A stretch of DNA of 40,111 nt from Flavobacterium sp. MC2016-06 (GCF_009711165.2 NZ_WMID02000043.1:1-40111), one strand, 5' to 3'; shown: positions 23,237-32,160, numbered from the stretch's first letter. The notes: generated from the sequence alone by a model not told the origin. A program made the numbers and translations.

Positions 23237-24841
23237 ATGATTGATTTTATATACCAAGATCCTTATCCTATTTTGAAGGATGAGACGCAATACCGCAAAA
23301 TTACTTCAGATTTTGTAAAAGTAGAACAATTTGGAGATCGCGAAGTTTTAACTGTTGATCCAAAAGGTTTAGAGTTATTGGCTGAAGAAGCTTTGACTGA
23401 TGTTTCATTTATGCTGCGAACGACGCATTTGCAAAAACTAAGAAAAATTCTAGATGATCCAGAAGCAACAGACAATGATCGTTTTGTAGCTTATAATTTA
23501 TTACAAAATGCTTCTGTTGCAGCCGAAGGTCAATTACCAAGCTGTCAAGATACCGGAACGGCAATTGTAATGGCTAAAAAAGGTGAAAGCATCTTTACGG
23601 GTGTTGATGATGCTGAATGGTTGAGCAGAGGAATTTTTAATACGTACCAAAAACGTAACTTACGTTATTCGCAGATTGTTCCGATTTCGATGTTTGAAGA
23701 AAAAAATTCAGGATCGAATCTTCCGGCGCAAATTGATATTTATGCTAAAAAAGGAACTTCTTACGAGTTCTTGTTTATGGCAAAAGGAGGCGGATCTGCT
23801 AACAAAACGTATTTGTATCAGCAAACCAAATCATTATTAAACGAAAAATCTTTAGACGCGTTCATTCGTGCTAAAATTAAAGATTTAGGAACTTCGGCTT
23901 GTCCTCCTTATCACTTAGCTTTAGTTATTGGCGGCACTTCGGCGGAAGCCAATTTAGCAACTGTAAAAAAAGCATCTGCTGGATATTTTGATCATCTGCC
24001 TTCAACTGGAAACATGTCTGGTCAGGCTTTTCGTGATATCGAATGGGAAGAAAAAGTTCAGAAAATCTGCCAAGAAAGTGCTATTGGCGCTCAATTTGGT
24101 GGTAAATATTTTACACACGACGTTCGTGTAATTCGTCTGCCTCGTCACGCGGCTTCTTGTCCGGTTGGATTAGGAGTTTCTTGTTCTGCAGATAGAAACA
24201 TTAAAGGAAAAATTACTAAAGACGGAATCTTTGTTGAGCAGTTGGAAGTAAATCCAAAACAGTTTTTACCAGAAACTGCACCGCATTTAGAACCGCCTGT
24301 TGAAATCGACTTAAATCAGCCAATGGCAGACATGCTGGCTAAATTATCTCAATATCCTATTAAAACTCGTTTGAAGCTAAACGGAACTGTAATTGTAGCG
24401 CGCGACATTGCACATGCTAAAATTATGGAAATGCTGGAGGCTGGAAAACCAATGCCTGAGTATTTTAAAAATCACCCTGTTTATTATGCTGGACCAGCAA
24501 AAACTCCAGAGGGAATGGCTTCGGGAAGTTTTGGACCAACAACTGCGGGACGTATGGACGTTTATGTGGATGAATTCCAGAAACACGGCGGAAGTATGAT
24601 TATGCTGGCTAAAGGAAATCGTACGAAACAAGTTACTGATGCTTGTAATAAATACGGCGGATTCTACTTGGGTTCTATTGGAGGTCCTGCTGCAATTTTG
24701 GCACAAGACAATATCTTAAAAGTTGAAGTTGTTGATTTTGAAGAATTAGGAATGGAAGCGGTTCGAAAAATTACCGTTAAAGATTTCCCTGCTTTTATCA
24801 TTACTGATGATAAAGGGAATGATTTCTTTGAAAACTTATAA
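23237..24841 (+). CDS. fumA: Class I fumarate hydratase ([4Fe-4S])
   Basis: A 534-residue cytosolic TCA-cycle enzyme converting fumarate and L-malate. It covers both the N-terminal (fumerase alpha) and C-terminal (beta) regions in one chain. The three cluster cysteines are C103 (SCQDTG), C222 ([10 protein letters not shown]) and C316 (GVSCSADRN). Their spacing (119 and 94 residues) is identical to C105/C224/C318 of E. coli FumA. A conserved [20 protein letters not shown] stretch lies in the C-terminal part. Length is as expected. It converges on the PAS gene, with a shared terminator between them. Confidence 0.96.
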   Translation: MIDFIYQDPYPILKDETQYRKITSDFVKVEQFGDREVLTVDPKGLELLAEEALTDVSFMLRTTHLQKLRKILDDPEATDNDRFVAYNLLQNASVAAEGQLPSCQDTGTAIVMAKKGESIFTGVDDAEWLSRGIFNTYQKRNLRYSQIVPISMFEEKNSGSNLPAQIDIYAKKGTSYEFLFMAKGGGSANKTYLYQQTKSLLNEKSLDAFIRAKIKDLGTSACPPYHLALVIGGTSAEANLATVKKASAGYFDHLPSTGNMSGQAFRDIEWEEKVQKICQESAIGAQFGGKYFTHDVRVIRLPRHAASCPVGLGVSCSADRNIKGKITKDGIFVEQLEVNPKQFLPETAPHLEPPVEIDLNQPMADMLAKLSQYPIKTRLKLNGTVIVARDIAHAKIMEMLEAGKPMPEYFKNHPVYYAGPAKTPEGMASGSFGPTTAGRMDVYVDEFQKHGGSMIMLAKGNRTKQVTDACNKYGGFYLGSIGGPAAILAQDNILKVEVVDFEELGMEAVRKITVKDFPAFIITDDKGNDFFENL

Positions 24842-24849
24842 TATTATTT

Positions 24850-24893
24850 AACCGCAAGGTACGCTAAGGTTTACGCGATGTTCGCAAAGCTTT
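24850..24893 (+). repeat. CGCAAAG-type dispersed repeat after fumarase
   Basis: Degenerate units AACCGCAAGG, TACGCTAAGG, TTTACGCGATG and TTCGCAAAGC follow each other at roughly 10-base steps. Non-coding, just before the shared terminator. Confidence 0.65.
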
Positions 24894-24903
24894 ATAAAAA
24901 CAA

Positions 24904-24929
24904 AAAAACCGCCCAATAAGGCGGTTTTT
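24904..24929. terminator. Bidirectional intrinsic terminator between fumarase and the PAS gene
   Basis: AAAAACCGCC (24904-24913) pairs with GGCGGTTTTT (24920-24929) around a six-base loop. A-run and T-run flank it, so it works on both strands. Confidence 0.92.
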
Positions 24930-24939
24930 GTTATTTATA

Positions 24940-25440
24940 TTATGCGCTTAAATCTTGTTTTTCAAATGCGATAAAGTGTGAAACTTGTCCTTTTAAATTA
25001 TAAATAGGAAATACATTAATCTTGCATCTATAGGAATCTCCGTTCTTTTTATAATTTTCGATTGTTTTATCAAAAGGAATCAAAAGTTGAATGGCTTCTT
25101 TCATTTCTTTTAAAACAGTTTCAGAAGTAGCAGGGCCTTGAAACATTTTTGGTGTTTTTCCAAGAATTTCTTCTTCTTTATAGCCCGTCATTCTTTTAAT
25201 ACCATTTGAGGCAAAAACAATTTTTAAATCTAAATCGGTGACTAGAATAACTTCTTCTTTAATGCGTTCTTTGATCTCCAGATTTTTTTCGTTCCAAGTA
25301 AATTTGTTCGAAATCTGATTGACTTTTTTTAAATCTGTACAGATGGCTTTTAACTCATTTACGTATTCATAATGAAAATCCCAAGATAAAATGGGAACCG
25401 AATTGCGATGCGAAATCTCTTCAAAACTACTATTTCTCAT
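24940..25440 (-). CDS. Stand-alone PAS domain protein
   Basis: A 166-residue soluble protein with a helical N-terminus (about 1-55) and one PAS domain (about 58-162). The PAS part reads ILVTDLDLKIVFASNGIKRM, then GYKEEEILGKTPKMFQGPAT, and ends in YNLKGQVSHFIAFEKQDLS. The latter segment is LOV-like in shape, but the flavin-binding cysteine of LOV (G-x-N-C-R-F-L-Q-G) is replaced: the sequence is GKTPKMFQG. A light-sensing adduct is therefore not expected. No output domain is attached, so it probably acts through a partner. A -7-like box lies 34 bases upstream. It converges on fumarase. Confidence 0.88.
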   Translation of the reverse strand: MRNSSFEEISHRNSVPILSWDFHYEYVNELKAICTDLKKVNQISNKFTWNEKNLEIKERIKEEVILVTDLDLKIVFASNGIKRMTGYKEEEILGKTPKMFQGPATSETVLKEMKEAIQLLIPFDKTIENYKKNGDSYRCKINVFPIYNLKGQVSHFIAFEKQDLSA

Positions 25441-25473
25441 ATGAAATCATTTAGATAATGAAACCTCTTTTCT

Positions 25474-25481
25474 CAAAGATA
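25474..25481 (-). promoter_or_regulatory. Candidate -7 box (TATCTTTG) for the PAS gene
   Basis: On the minus strand TATCTTTG lies 34 bases before ATG 25440 and fits TAnnTTTG. No -33 element is evident at 19 bases. Confidence 0.45.
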
Positions 25482-25540
25482 AGACGAAAATCCTTAATAT
25501 TATTACGGTATTCCACATTATAACAAAATTGTTTTACTGC

Positions 25541-26623
25541 TTAAAAAGCAAATTTTAACTGCACTACAACTGCTTTTTTTTCTTCTGTATTCAGGTTATT
25601 CAAAGAAATGCCTAGTAATCGAACAGAATCTTTCATTCGTTCCTGATATAATAGTTCTTCAACTGTTTCAAGAATCAAGCTTTTATCTGAAATAAAATAA
25701 GGTAAGGTTTTACTTCGTGTCTGTTGTGTAAAATCACTATACTTAATTTTGAGAGTAACGGTTTTGCCAGATATTTTATGCTTTTTTAATCGCTTTTCTA
25801 ACGAAGTTGCAATTCGATCGAGTTGTTCTAACATGAAAATCTCGGAAGACAAATTTACATCAAAAGTATGTTCTGCTGCTACCGATTTTGTTACGCGATA
25901 TGATTTTACTTCACTATTGTGAATGCCTCGAACTACTTTGTAATAAAAGGTTCCAGATTTTCCGAAGTGTTTTTCTAGAAATTCCTGCGTTTTGCTTTTA
26001 AGATCAGCTCCCGTAAAAATTCCCAATTGGTACATTTTTTCTGTGGTTACTTTCCCAACACCGTAAAACTTCCGAATAGGCAGTTCTTCCAAAAAAGCTT
26101 CAACCTCATTAGGATTAACCGTTTTTTGTCCGTTTGGTTTATTAAAATCACTGGCAATTTTAGCCACAAATTTATTGACAGAAATTCCAGCCGAAGCCGT
26201 AAGTCCAACTTCATTTAAGATTCTTAATCTAATTTCCTGAGCAAGAAGACTGGCACTTGGGTTTCCTTTTTTATTTTGTGTTACATCAAGATAAGCTTCA
26301 TCTAGCGAAAGCGGCTCTACCAAATCGGTATAGTCATGAAAAATTTTATGAATCTTAGACGATATTTCTTTGTACCGATCAAAACGAGGCCGCACAAAAA
26401 TAATTTCAGGACAGTATTTTTTAGCCAAAACGCCGCTTATAGCACTTCTAACACCAAACTTTCGAGCTTCGTAACTTGCTGCCGAAACTACTCCTCTATT
26501 TTCAGATCCGCCTACAGCAACAGGTTTTCCTCGTAAAAGCGGATTATCCATCTGCTCTACCGAAGCATAAAAAGCATCCATATCAATATGGATAATTTTT
26601 CGATATGTAGGTGTTTCAGACAT
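25541..26623 (-). CDS. dinB: DNA polymerase IV (Y-family)
   Basis: A 360-residue translesion polymerase. Catalytic metal ligands are D14 (HIDMDAFYASVEQ) and D108/E109 (SLDEAYLD). The thumb helix-hairpin-helix region includes LPIRKFYGVGKVTTEKMYQLG. The little-finger domain covers about residues 245-345. The C-terminus stops at VVVQLKFAF, and I see no clear clamp-binding QLxLF motif, although this short end may serve. It copies past damaged bases with low fidelity. A -7-like sequence sits only 5 bases before the ATG. The PAS gene follows 100 bases downstream on the same strand. Confidence 0.95.
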   Translation of the reverse strand: MSETPTYRKIIHIDMDAFYASVEQMDNPLLRGKPVAVGGSENRGVVSAASYEARKFGVRSAISGVLAKKYCPEIIFVRPRFDRYKEISSKIHKIFHDYTDLVEPLSLDEAYLDVTQNKKGNPSASLLAQEIRLRILNEVGLTASAGISVNKFVAKIASDFNKPNGQKTVNPNEVEAFLEELPIRKFYGVGKVTTEKMYQLGIFTGADLKSKTQEFLEKHFGKSGTFYYKVVRGIHNSEVKSYRVTKSVAAEHTFDVNLSSEIFMLEQLDRIATSLEKRLKKHKISGKTVTLKIKYSDFTQQTRSKTLPYFISDKSLILETVEELLYQERMKDSVRLLGISLNNLNTEEKKAVVVQLKFAF

Positions 26624-26627
26624 TTTA

Positions 26628-26635
26628 CAAATTTA
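26628..26635 (-). promoter_or_regulatory. Possible -7 box (TAAATTTG) immediately before dinB
   Basis: On the minus strand TAAATTTG ends 4 bases before the ATG. If used, transcription would start at or next to the start codon, giving a leaderless or near-leaderless mRNA. No -33 box seen; may be chance in AT-rich DNA. Confidence 0.3.
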
Positions 26636-26657
26636 AAGAGATTTTATGCTTAGTTAT

Positions 26658-26685
26658 AAAAAAAAAGCCTCGCAATTGCGAGGCT
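26658..26685 (-). terminator. Intrinsic terminator of the M4 metalloprotease gene
   Basis: AGCCTCGCAA (26666-26675) and TTGCGAGGCT (26676-26685) form a perfect palindrome. On the minus strand nine Ts follow it. Confidence 0.93.
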
Positions 26686-26709
26686 CTTATAAACTTTAAA
26701 AAAGGAAAA

Positions 26710-29490
26710 TTATTTCTTAATGAACTTTTTAGCGACTCTTTTTTGACCGCTGTTCAATTCAATAATATAGACTCCTCTAGTTAATTTACTTACATCAATT
26801 GGGCTTTCAGACAATTGACCTGAACTTACTAACTGCCCTAAAGTATTCGTGATTTTGAAACTAGTTGCGCTTTTCTCTGACGATGAAACATTTAATTCTC
26901 CATCAACTGGATTTGGATATACTGTAACTTCTGAAATTACTTTATCTGTATCTCCAATCAACTCTTGAACAACAACAGTACCTGAAGCGGTAATGTTTAC
27001 GGAATAATCTTCTACTTGTCCATAAGAGAAACTCTCACAAGCTGTTGGAATTCCGTTGTATTTCATAGAAACTCTCATTCTGGTAGTTCCTAAAGTTGCT
27101 GTTGCAGGAATTGTAATTGATCCTGTAGCTGTAGTTCCTGTAGAAGTAGCTTTTGTGTAAACTGTTTCTCCAGAATCTGTAAAATCTCCATCTTGATTGT
27201 AATCTATAAACACCGCATAACCTTCACTATATACAGAAGACGTCCATGTTGGAGTAATTGTAATCGTATAAGCAGTTCCTCTACTTGCATTGGTAGAAAT
27301 TGAAGTTAAATTTTCATAACCTGTTGTTCCTGTAGAAGTATTGCTAATAGTACCAAATACTACTTTACCAATTCTTTCATCAGCAGCGCTATTTCCTTGT
27401 GAAGTACAATACGTTATTGAAGTTGCAAGAGTAGTAACACTTACTGTGCTGCTAGATGCAGATGCATTTCCGGCAGCATCTTTTGCTTTTACCGAAAAGC
27501 TATAAGCTGTTGAAGCTGTAAGTCCTGTTACGGTATAACTTGTAGTTGTAGATGATCCTTTAAGAGTGGTTCCTTGATAAATATCGTATCCTGTAACGGC
27601 AACATTATCTGTAGAAGCTGTCCAAGTTAAATTGGTTGTTGTTCCGGTTGTTCCAGAAGCAGCCAAAGCTGTTGGCGCAGTTGGTGCAGTTGTATCTGTA
27701 GAACCTCCAGAATATGCAGCTCCAATACCTACTGCATAAAATGCATTTGTTGTTGCAATAACTTCTGCAGAACCAGCTCCGTATAAATCAATAGCCGATT
27801 GTATTCCTGAAGTTCTAGCATTTGCATACGTTGAATTAGCCGTTAAATATACACTTTCTAAACGGAAAGCAATTTTTGCAGCTTTATCGATTGTTATTCC
27901 AGTAACGTTATAAACATTTCCAATATCATTTGTTCCTGATTTACCTACAGACAAAATATAAAACCAGTGATTTAATACTCCCGAATTGGTATGAACGCCA
28001 CAATAGTCATTACTGCTTGTTGGTGTACAACTTACATTAACCCAATAAGTTCCTCCATAAGTGTCTGGCTGACCTTCTGAGTTTGGATCACTCATAGAGC
28101 GTAAAGCTAAATGTCCTGATCTCATTTCTATATCATCACCTATTAACCAAGTAGATTTTGTAGGCGCCGCACGATATTCAATACAAGCTCCCCAGATATC
28201 AGAAAAGCCTTCATTCATTGCGCCCGATTCTTTTTGATAAGCCAAATTTGCAGTATAAGTACAAACGGCATGACCAATTTCATGACCCGCAACGTCCAGA
28301 CCTGTTAAGATATCAAATCCGCCCGCTCCACTTCCGTCACCGTAAGTCATAACACTTCCATTCCAAAAAGCGTTATTATTACTAGAGTATCCAGCTGCGA
28401 TTAAATTGTAATGCACATAACTTTTAATTTTTGCACCTGCATTATCATAACTATTTCTACCATGTACTGCAGACCAATAATCGTAAGTCATTTCTGCTCC
28501 CCAATGTGCATCTAGTGCTCCATTGTCTTTATTGGTATTATTGTATTCTGCAGCTGTCCAGTTATTATCGGCATCTGTAAAATTTGTTGTTGGATACGTT
28601 GCCGTTCTAGCAGAATTATAAGTCTGGATTCCACTACCGCGAGTTCCATCAAGCAAGATATACGACGAACCGCTTAAAGTTGTTTGAATGGTTTGTGTGC
28701 CACTGTAACGAGTTGCAGCATTTGCAGCAACAATTGCCATTTTAGAACTTGCAGCTTCGTTTTGTACAGTTGCTTTTCCTAATTTTGAATTTCCATGGCT
28801 GTACTCACCAACGTGTTTTATGGTTGCATTATAAAACAAAACTTTCCCAGTAACAGCATCAATGTACAGATCACCTCTGCTTAATGGGTTTGTTGCATAA
28901 ATATCAAATTTATACGCTAAATTAACTTTATCAGTAGTTCTTTCTGTTCCCTGCGTTTCCATGTCAGGTAAAAGAACCAATTCTCCTTTGGGTTTTACAT
29001 AATCCATTGCTGCAGCATCTTCTGGAGATTCCCAAAGATATTTTTTAGCACCTGTATGCAAAACAGCTATGTTAAATGCATCCTGTGCCGAAAGCTTTGG
29101 CGTTGTTACTACATTTTTGATATTGTAAAACTCACCATTCATTGAGGCAAGTTTACCATTTTTAGAATGCAGCGTGTAGTTTGCAAACTCTACTTTAATT
29201 CCTTGTTCATACAACTGGAACTTTTCATGTGTAAAGCCTTCACGATCAGATTCCGTTTTAACTTTAGCAAAAGACTGATTGTCTTTTAAACCTAACTGTT
29301 CTTTAAATACAGTATTAAAATCAGAACCTTTGTAAGTCGATTGATCACTAAAGGTGATTGAACTTGGGAGTCCGTTTTCAGATAAATTTTTCTGACTAAC
29401 TCTTTTATCTGTCACTTGAGCGAGTGCAGATAATGAAAATGTAAAAACAACAACTACTGTTGTCAGGTTTTTGGGTAATGTACTTTTCAT
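26710..29490 (-). CDS. Secreted M4 metalloprotease with FN3, GEVED and T9SS type A sorting domains
   Basis: The start is ATG 29490 (MKSTLPKNLTTVVVV), giving 926 residues; an in-frame TTG two codons earlier is unlikely. Order: signal peptide, FTP/PepSY-type propeptide (about 30-235), M4 catalytic domain (about 250-590), fibronectin type III (about 600-690), GEVED domain (about 693-830), and a T9SS type A sorting tail (last ~75 residues). The tail includes VYPNPVDGELNV and ends KRVAKKFIKK. Zinc ligands H403/H407 (HEIGH) and E427 (NEGFSD) keep the 20-residue spacing of thermolysin. It is an extracellular neutral protease, autoactivated by prodomain removal and attached or released by T9SS. A terminator follows. 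Confidence 0.95.
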   Translation of the reverse strand: MKSTLPKNLTTVVVVFTFSLSALAQVTDKRVSQKNLSENGLPSSITFSDQSTYKGSDFNTVFKEQLGLKDNQSFAKVKTESDREGFTHEKFQLYEQGIKVEFANYTLHSKNGKLASMNGEFYNIKNVVTTPKLSAQDAFNIAVLHTGAKKYLWESPEDAAAMDYVKPKGELVLLPDMETQGTERTTDKVNLAYKFDIYATNPLSRGDLYIDAVTGKVLFYNATIKHVGEYSHGNSKLGKATVQNEAASSKMAIVAANAATRYSGTQTIQTTLSGSSYILLDGTRGSGIQTYNSARTATYPTTNFTDADNNWTAAEYNNTNKDNGALDAHWGAEMTYDYWSAVHGRNSYDNAGAKIKSYVHYNLIAAGYSSNNNAFWNGSVMTYGDGSGAGGFDILTGLDVAGHEIGHAVCTYTANLAYQKESGAMNEGFSDIWGACIEYRAAPTKSTWLIGDDIEMRSGHLALRSMSDPNSEGQPDTYGGTYWVNVSCTPTSSNDYCGVHTNSGVLNHWFYILSVGKSGTNDIGNVYNVTGITIDKAAKIAFRLESVYLTANSTYANARTSGIQSAIDLYGAGSAEVIATTNAFYAVGIGAAYSGGSTDTTAPTAPTALAASGTTGTTTNLTWTASTDNVAVTGYDIYQGTTLKGSSTTTSYTVTGLTASTAYSFSVKAKDAAGNASASSSTVSVTTLATSITYCTSQGNSAADERIGKVVFGTISNTSTGTTGYENLTSISTNASRGTAYTITITPTWTSSVYSEGYAVFIDYNQDGDFTDSGETVYTKATSTGTTATGSITIPATATLGTTRMRVSMKYNGIPTACESFSYGQVEDYSVNITASGTVVVQELIGDTDKVISEVTVYPNPVDGELNVSSSEKSATSFKITNTLGQLVSSGQLSESPIDVSKLTRGVYIIELNSGQKRVAKKFIKK

Positions 29491-29957
29491 AAGCAATTTT
29501 GGTTTTGAGTTAAATAAACTTGGTTAATATCCTACAAATAAAATATGTAAGTAAATACTTTATTTGTTTGATAAAAATATGTGAATTTTGTTAATTAAAC
29601 AGACAAAATTGCCCTTTGTCGATAAAACCCAACATTTAACACTTCAAAAACACAAAAAAATAACACTAAACTCAGTGTTAACAATACCTTACAGCAACAC
29701 TATTTTATTAAATTGAAACCCAACAATTTATAAAAAATAGCAGCTGTTTTCTCATTTTTAGTTGTAGATAAGAAAAATTAAACGCCTTTTAACGATCATA
29801 GGAAGCATAAAAGAAAGAATTATCTTCTATTACTATTTTTTTGTAAATAAAAACTTAAGTAGAAATACGCGGATGATGATTAATAAAGAATATCAACTTA
29901 ATAGTCACAAACAAATCATTTTCTTTATTTTTGTATTTTTACTCGAAATAAAATAAA
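29491..29957. other. Long AT-rich divergent intergenic region
   Basis: 467 bases between the divergent M4 protease and phosphatase genes. No protein, tRNA or clear hairpin terminator was seen. On the plus strand TATTTTTG (29926-29933) fits the -7 consensus 24 bases before ATG 29958, without a -33 box. AACACTAAACTCAGTGTT (29661-29678) contains a small imperfect palindrome. A long leader for the protease mRNA is possible. Confidence 0.5.
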
Positions 29958-30692
29958 ATGCGAACATTTGTTATAGGCGACATACACGGCGGATTACTGG
30001 CGCTGGAACAAGTGATGAAAAAAGCCGAAGTTACTACTCAAGACACACTTATATTTTTAGGTGATTATGTTGATGGCTGGAGTCAGTCACCACAAGTAAT
30101 TGATTATCTTCTTGATTTAAAAAGTAAACAAAACTGTATCTGCATTAGAGGAAACCATGATGACTTGTTATTGTCTTGGTTTAAAAACAAAACAGAAGAT
30201 ATAGATGAAAACTTATGGTTTAAACATGGAGGTGAAGCAACTGTTCGCGCCTATGAAAGCGTAAGTGAAGAGAAAAAACAAATTCATATCAATTTCTTAG
30301 AAACTTTAGACGATTTTTATCTTGATGATCAAAATCGACTATTTGTTCACGCTGGTTTTAGTAATTTAAATGGTGTTAAGTATGAATACTTTTCAAAAAC
30401 ATTTTACTGGGACAGAACGCTTTGGGAAACTGCACTCTCTTTAAATCCAGATTTAACAATAGATGATGCATTTTATCCGAAACGTTTTACGTTATACAAA
30501 GAAGTTTTTATTGGGCATACTCCGGTAACTCGTATTGGAGAAACAACTCCGGTACAAAAAGCTTGTGTTTGGAATGTTGATACTGGCGCTGCTTTTCGAG
30601 GCCCGCTAACCATTATGGATATTGACACCAAAGAATATTGGCAAAGCGAACCATTAAATGAGCTGTATTTTAATGAAAAAGGTAGGAATTAA
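29958..30692 (+). CDS. Calcineurin-like metallophosphoesterase (Ser/Thr phosphatase type)
   Basis: A 244-residue cytosolic phosphatase of the PP1-like/ApaH-like bacterial branch. Metal-binding motifs in order are GDIHG (D8, H10), GDYVDG (D36) and GNHD (N66, H67, D68). Then come an HAGF motif (about 130) and IGHTPV (about 183-188), and CVWNVDTGAAF near the C-terminus. Such enzymes dephosphorylate proteins or cleave dinucleoside polyphosphates; the sequence does not decide between them. The ATG at 29958 begins directly with the first strand. The next gene, an outer-membrane barrel, has its own -7-like box. Confidence 0.92.
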   Translation: MRTFVIGDIHGGLLALEQVMKKAEVTTQDTLIFLGDYVDGWSQSPQVIDYLLDLKSKQNCICIRGNHDDLLLSWFKNKTEDIDENLWFKHGGEATVRAYESVSEEKKQIHINFLETLDDFYLDDQNRLFVHAGFSNLNGVKYEYFSKTFYWDRTLWETALSLNPDLTIDDAFYPKRFTLYKEVFIGHTPVTRIGETTPVQKACVWNVDTGAAFRGPLTIMDIDTKEYWQSEPLNELYFNEKGRN

Positions 30693-30705
30693 ATCATTAA
30701 AAATA

Positions 30706-30713
30706 TACATTTG
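30706..30713 (+). promoter_or_regulatory. Candidate -7 box (TACATTTG) for the small outer-membrane protein
   Basis: TACATTTG matches TAnnTTTG and lies 29 bases before ATG 30743. No TTTG at -33. Confidence 0.45.
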
Positions 30714-30742
30714 CCCTTCAAAATAATTAATATTTAAAATTT

Positions 30743-31270
30743 ATGAAAAAAGTTATTACACTTTTGTTCTTAGCATCATTCGGACTTATTAATGCTCAAA
30801 AGGCTTTTACAGGTAAAGGAGACACGAAAGTAAATGTTGGTGCTAATATTCAAGATGGTGGTTCTGGAATTCAAGGTTCTATTGATTTTGGTTTAGGAGA
30901 AAATTTCTCTTTTGGTTTTGTTGCTAATTATTTATTAGGAGTAGACAATTTTACTGGTTTTTATCACGGTAATGCTAATGCATATAATGATTCAAAAGCA
31001 GATTTCGGTGATCGTTTTGATGCTAAAGCAAGAATTAATGCTAATTTATCTAGCGTAATTGGTGTTGAGCAATTAGATGTTTACCCAGGTTTAAGCTTAG
31101 GTTTACACAATTTTGGAGGTCATGTTGGTGGACGTTATTTCTTTACTGAAGGATTTGGTGTTTTCACAGAACTAGGATTTCCTATTGCAAAATACGGAAA
31201 CAACAATGATCCTTTTTTCAACCTAAACAATCAAGTTACTTTTAGTTTAGGAGCTTCTTTTAATCTATAG
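30743..31270 (+). CDS. Small outer-membrane beta-barrel protein
   Basis: A 175-residue precursor with a signal peptide (MKKVITLLFLASFGLINAQ, cleavage after INA). The mature part is a set of amphipathic strands rich in Gly and aromatics (SIDFGLGENFSFGFVANYLL; GGRYFFTEGFGVFTELGFP), closing with VTFSLGASFNL. The terminal aromatic-x-aliphatic pattern fits outer-membrane insertion. I believe this belongs to a flavobacterial conserved family of unknown function (DUF6646-like), but that name is from memory. A repeat-flanked terminator follows. Confidence 0.85.
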   Translation: MKKVITLLFLASFGLINAQKAFTGKGDTKVNVGANIQDGGSGIQGSIDFGLGENFSFGFVANYLLGVDNFTGFYHGNANAYNDSKADFGDRFDAKARINANLSSVIGVEQLDVYPGLSLGLHNFGGHVGGRYFFTEGFGVFTELGFPIAKYGNNNDPFFNLNNQVTFSLGASFNL

Positions 31271-31291
31271 ATAATAGATATTGATTTAGTT

Positions 31292-31404
31292 TGCCACAAA
31301 GGCACTAAGTCAAAAAGCACATAAATAAAAAAAAACCGCCTAAAAAGCGGTTTTTTTATTTATGTTTTAAAACTACTTTGAGTCTTTGTGACTTTGTGGC
31401 AAAA
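31292..31404. repeat. CACAAAG-type inverted repeat around a terminator
   Basis: The left arm begins TTTGCCACAAAGGCAC at about 31292. The right arm ends GTGACTTTGTGGCAAA at about 31403. The two arms are imperfectly complementary over about 40-50 bases, with terminator 31329-31357 in the loop. Its GCCACAAAGxCACAAAG units are a variant of the CGCAAAG family found elsewhere in this window. Confidence 0.7.
31329..31357. terminator. Bidirectional terminator between the barrel gene and scoB
   Basis: AAAAAAACCGC (31329-31339) pairs with GCGGTTTTTTT (31347-31357) around a seven-base loop, and serves both converging genes. Confidence 0.9.
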
Positions 31405-31415
31405 TTTTATTCTTT

Positions 31416-32072
31416 TTATATTGCCATTTCTGGAATATCTCCTTCAATTATCAAATCTGCTTCAGTTGAAGCTACGATATACTCCACAGAAACACCTGGC
31501 GCGCGTTCTAAGAGCTTAAAACCCTTTTCGGTCACTTCGAGAACCGCAAGCTCAGTTACGACCTTTTTAACACATCCTACGCCTGTTAACGGCAAAGTGC
31601 ATTTTTTTAAGATTTTAGATTCGCCTGCTTTGTTTACATGCATCATGGCAACGATAATATTTTCTGCAGAAGCAACCAAATCCATTGCGCCACCCATTCC
31701 TTTTACCATTTTCCCTGGAATTTTCCAATTGGCAATATCTCCGTTTTCTGAAACCTCCATCGCACCTAAAATCGTTAAATCGACTTTCTGACTGCGAATC
31801 ATTCCAAAACTAAAAGCCGAATCAAAGAAACTTGCCCCAGGAAGAGTTGTAATGGTTTGTTTTCCTGCATTGATAATATCGGCATCTTCTTCTCCCACAA
31901 AAGGGAAAGGTCCCATACCAAGAACACCGTTTTCACTTTGAAACTCAACTGCAATATCTTCTCTCACATAATTTGCAACCAAAGTCGGAATTCCGATACC
32001 AAGATTTACAAAATATCTGTCTTTTACTTCTTTAGCAATGCGTTTTGCTATATCTTCTTTATTAAGTGCCAT
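31416..32072 (-). CDS. scoB: 3-oxoacid CoA-transferase, subunit B
   Basis: The start is ATG 32072 (MALNKEDIAKRIAKEV), giving 218 residues; an in-frame TTG at 32078 is less likely. It has the family signature VNLGIGIPT. The catalytic glutamate is E47 in SENGVLGMGP, which forms the glutamyl-CoA intermediate. With subunit A it moves CoA between succinyl-CoA and acetoacetate (or a similar oxoacid), linking ketone-body or branched-chain degradation to the TCA cycle. Subunit A lies directly upstream on the same strand, across a palindromic spacer of 88 bases. It converges on the barrel gene, with a shared terminator. Confidence 0.95.
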   Translation of the reverse strand: MALNKEDIAKRIAKEVKDRYFVNLGIGIPTLVANYVREDIAVEFQSENGVLGMGPFPFVGEEDADIINAGKQTITTLPGASFFDSAFSFGMIRSQKVDLTILGAMEVSENGDIANWKIPGKMVKGMGGAMDLVASAENIIVAMMHVNKAGESKILKKCTLPLTGVGCVKKVVTELAVLEVTEKGFKLLERAPGVSVEYIVASTEADLIIEGDIPEMAI

Positions 32073-32089
32073 ATTCAATGAGTCAATTT

Positions 32090-32160
32090 GGAAATTAGAT
32101 AATTAGATAATGTTCTCACATAATCTATAAAATTATCTAATTATCACATTTTCTAATTAT
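32090..32160. repeat. ATTATCTAATT palindromic spacer between scoA and scoB
   Basis: GGAAATTAGATAATTAGATAATG on the left is nearly the reverse complement of CATTTTCTAATTATCTAATTC on the right (ending about 32165). A further ATTATCTAATTATCAC copy sits between. The sequence holds both direct and inverted copies of ATTATCTAATT and can fold into a long AU hairpin within the scoAB transcript. Confidence 0.7.

Noticed and set aside
24940..25440. Blue-light LOV photoreceptor
   Set aside because: The essential cysteine is missing (GKTPKMFQG), so the photoadduct cannot form.
29873..29956. 27-codon frame just before the phosphatase gene
   Set aside because: Very short, AT-driven composition, and overlaps the candidate -7 box.
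31378..31791. Plus-strand open frame opposite scoB
   Set aside because: It lies antisense to a well-supported CoA-transferase gene and has low-complexity Ser/Thr/Pro composition typical of a shadow frame.
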